A stretch of 7,395 nt of DNA from Candidatus Zhuqueibacterota bacterium (GTDB taxonomy: Bacteria > Zhuqueibacterota > QNDG01). Below the pieces are notes generated by a model, which had not been told where the DNA came from, ran no database searches, and worked only from the letters and a program-made list of their open reading frames with translations. A program made the position numbers and the translations under genes. Of the stretch, positions 6,547 through 7,395 are shown in pieces (the first letter of the stretch is position 1; each line of letters opens with the position of its first letter). The stretch spans positions 1 through 7,395 of the forward strand of contig QNDG01000056.1 in NCBI GenBank assembly GCA_003645915.1, read 5' to 3'.

Positions 6547-7395
6547 ATGAGAATTGATCAACATCCGATACTTAGTTTTCCGAGAGGAAAGAAAATCAAT
6601 TTTACTTTTAACGGTAGAAATATTGAAGCCTATGAAGGCGAGACTGTGGCTGCTGCTCTTCATGCTGCAGGCATAAAAGTTCTGAGCCACAGTTTAAGAT
6701 ATTCCCGTCCAAGGGGATTTTACTGCGCAATAGGAAAGTGTTCAAGCTGTATGATGCAGGTTGACGGAGTTCCCAATGTTAAAACCTGTATGATACTGGC
6801 AAAACACGGCATGCAGGTAAAATCCCAGACCGGCTGGGGAAAGCTTGAGGCAGTACCGGAACGTCATGAATACAAAAGAAAAGAAATCCCTGTTCTAAAG
6901 ACTGATATTGCAGTTGTTGGCGGAGGCCCTGCGGGTTTGTCTGCTGCTGTTTATGCTTCTAAATTTGATTTAAAAGTCATGGTTTTTGAAGAGAACAACA
7001 AAGTAGGAGGCCAGCTGATTAAGCAGACTCATATGTTTTTCGGTTCAAAAGACCACCATGCAAGAGTAAGAGGCATTGACATAGGAGATAAACTGATTCA
7101 GGAATTGGGCCCTTCTGTTACTGTTTTTACTGGTACTCCTGTTGTAGGGTACTATCATCCTTTTGAGTTGGCTGTGATAAAGGATGGGAAGCTGCACAGA
7201 GTAATAGCAAAAAAGATTATTGTTGCTACAGGAGCTTCCGAGAACATGCTCTCTTTTCCCAATAATGATCTGCCAGGTGTTTACGGAGCAGGAGCTGTGC
7301 AGACCCTGATGAATGTTTACGGCATTATGCCCGGTAAAAAGATGTTAATGGTGGGAGCAGGGAATATCGGAGTAATTGTAGCTTATCAGCTTTTA
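6547..7395 (+). CDS. [2Fe-2S]/FAD oxidoreductase, sarcosine oxidase alpha / hydroxyproline dehydrogenase type, 3' end outside window
   Basis: The first 283 residues of a flavoprotein cut by the window edge. The N-terminal Fer2_4 domain (about 15-100) has four cysteines, Cys60, Cys65, Cys68 and Cys81, in YCAIGKCSSCMMQVDG and VKTCM, as expected for a [2Fe-2S] cluster. A FAD-binding Rossmann fold follows: IAVVGGGPAGLSAA (121-134), Glu148 or Glu149 at the end of the second strand, GGQLIKQTHMFFGS (154-167), and ATGASE (227-232). A second dinucleotide loop, MVGAGNIG (268-275), begins the NAD(P)-type domain just before the edge. This architecture is typical of the alpha subunit of heterotetrameric sarcosine oxidases and of hydroxyproline or related amine dehydrogenases. 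These pass electrons between flavin and iron-sulfur centres, often with partner subunits encoded next door. The missing C-terminus and any partner genes would decide the substrate. It is probably co-transcribed with the HAD gene. Confidence 0.87.
   Translation, partial: MRIDQHPILSFPRGKKINFTFNGRNIEAYEGETVAAALHAAGIKVLSHSLRYSRPRGFYCAIGKCSSCMMQVDGVPNVKTCMILAKHGMQVKSQTGWGKLEAVPERHEYKRKEIPVLKTDIAVVGGGPAGLSAAVYASKFDLKVMVFEENNKVGGQLIKQTHMFFGSKDHHARVRGIDIGDKLIQELGPSVTVFTGTPVVGYYHPFELAVIKDGKLHRVIAKKIIVATGASENMLSFPNNDLPGVYGAGAVQTLMNVYGIMPGKKMLMVGAGNIGVIVAYQLL

Noticed and set aside
1..7395. Defence island, mobile element, CRISPR array or RNA gene
   Set aside because: No transposase, integrase, direct repeat array, tRNA-like cloverleaf or rRNA segment was seen on either strand. 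The window is nearly fully occupied by recognisable genes.

Overview
The window reads as a fragment of an AT-rich bacterial chromosome. All eight genes lie on the + strand with very short gaps. The first gene is a type IX secretion system sortase (PorU type), and its C-terminus carries a YPNPF-type sorting domain. Both point to the Bacteroidota/FCB superphylum. However, most downstream genes have clear purine-rich Shine-Dalgarno sequences and two probably start with TTG, which is not typical of Bacteroidota. I therefore infer a T9SS-bearing non-Bacteroidota FCB lineage (for example a Calditrichota-, KSB1-, Marinimicrobia- or Cloacimonadota-like organism), probably anaerobic. The sequence alone does not settle the phylum.

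Layout. 1-2360 holds the 3' two-thirds or so of a C25-family (gingipain/PorU) sortase, cut by the left edge. 2410-4635 holds a compact cluster: a NifU/IscU-like scaffold protein lacking the first cluster-ligand cysteine, a YigZ/IMPACT-family protein, and a CorC/HlyC-type DUF21-CBS membrane protein. These have gaps of only 4-5 bases and are probably co-transcribed. A 68-base AT-rich gap (4636-4703) contains the best promoter candidate of the window and a 16-bp perfect palindrome. 4704-6530 is a second tight cluster with overlapping genes: a DHH/DHHA1 phosphoesterase, a 67-residue cysteine-rich DUF6485 protein and a HAD-family phosphatase. Sixteen bases later, at 6547, begins a [2Fe-2S]/FAD oxidoreductase of the sarcosine oxidase alpha / hydroxyproline dehydrogenase type, cut by the right edge.

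How they fit together. The cell exports and anchors proteins through T9SS (PorU). The second cluster pairs two phosphoester-cleaving enzymes with a small putative metal-binding protein, followed by a flavin/iron-sulfur oxidoreductase. Otherwise the content is mostly housekeeping. I see no tRNA, rRNA, CRISPR array, insertion sequence, phage gene or defence cassette. The points most worth a second look are the Cys-to-Asp scaffold protein and the overlapping DHH-DUF6485-HAD cluster.
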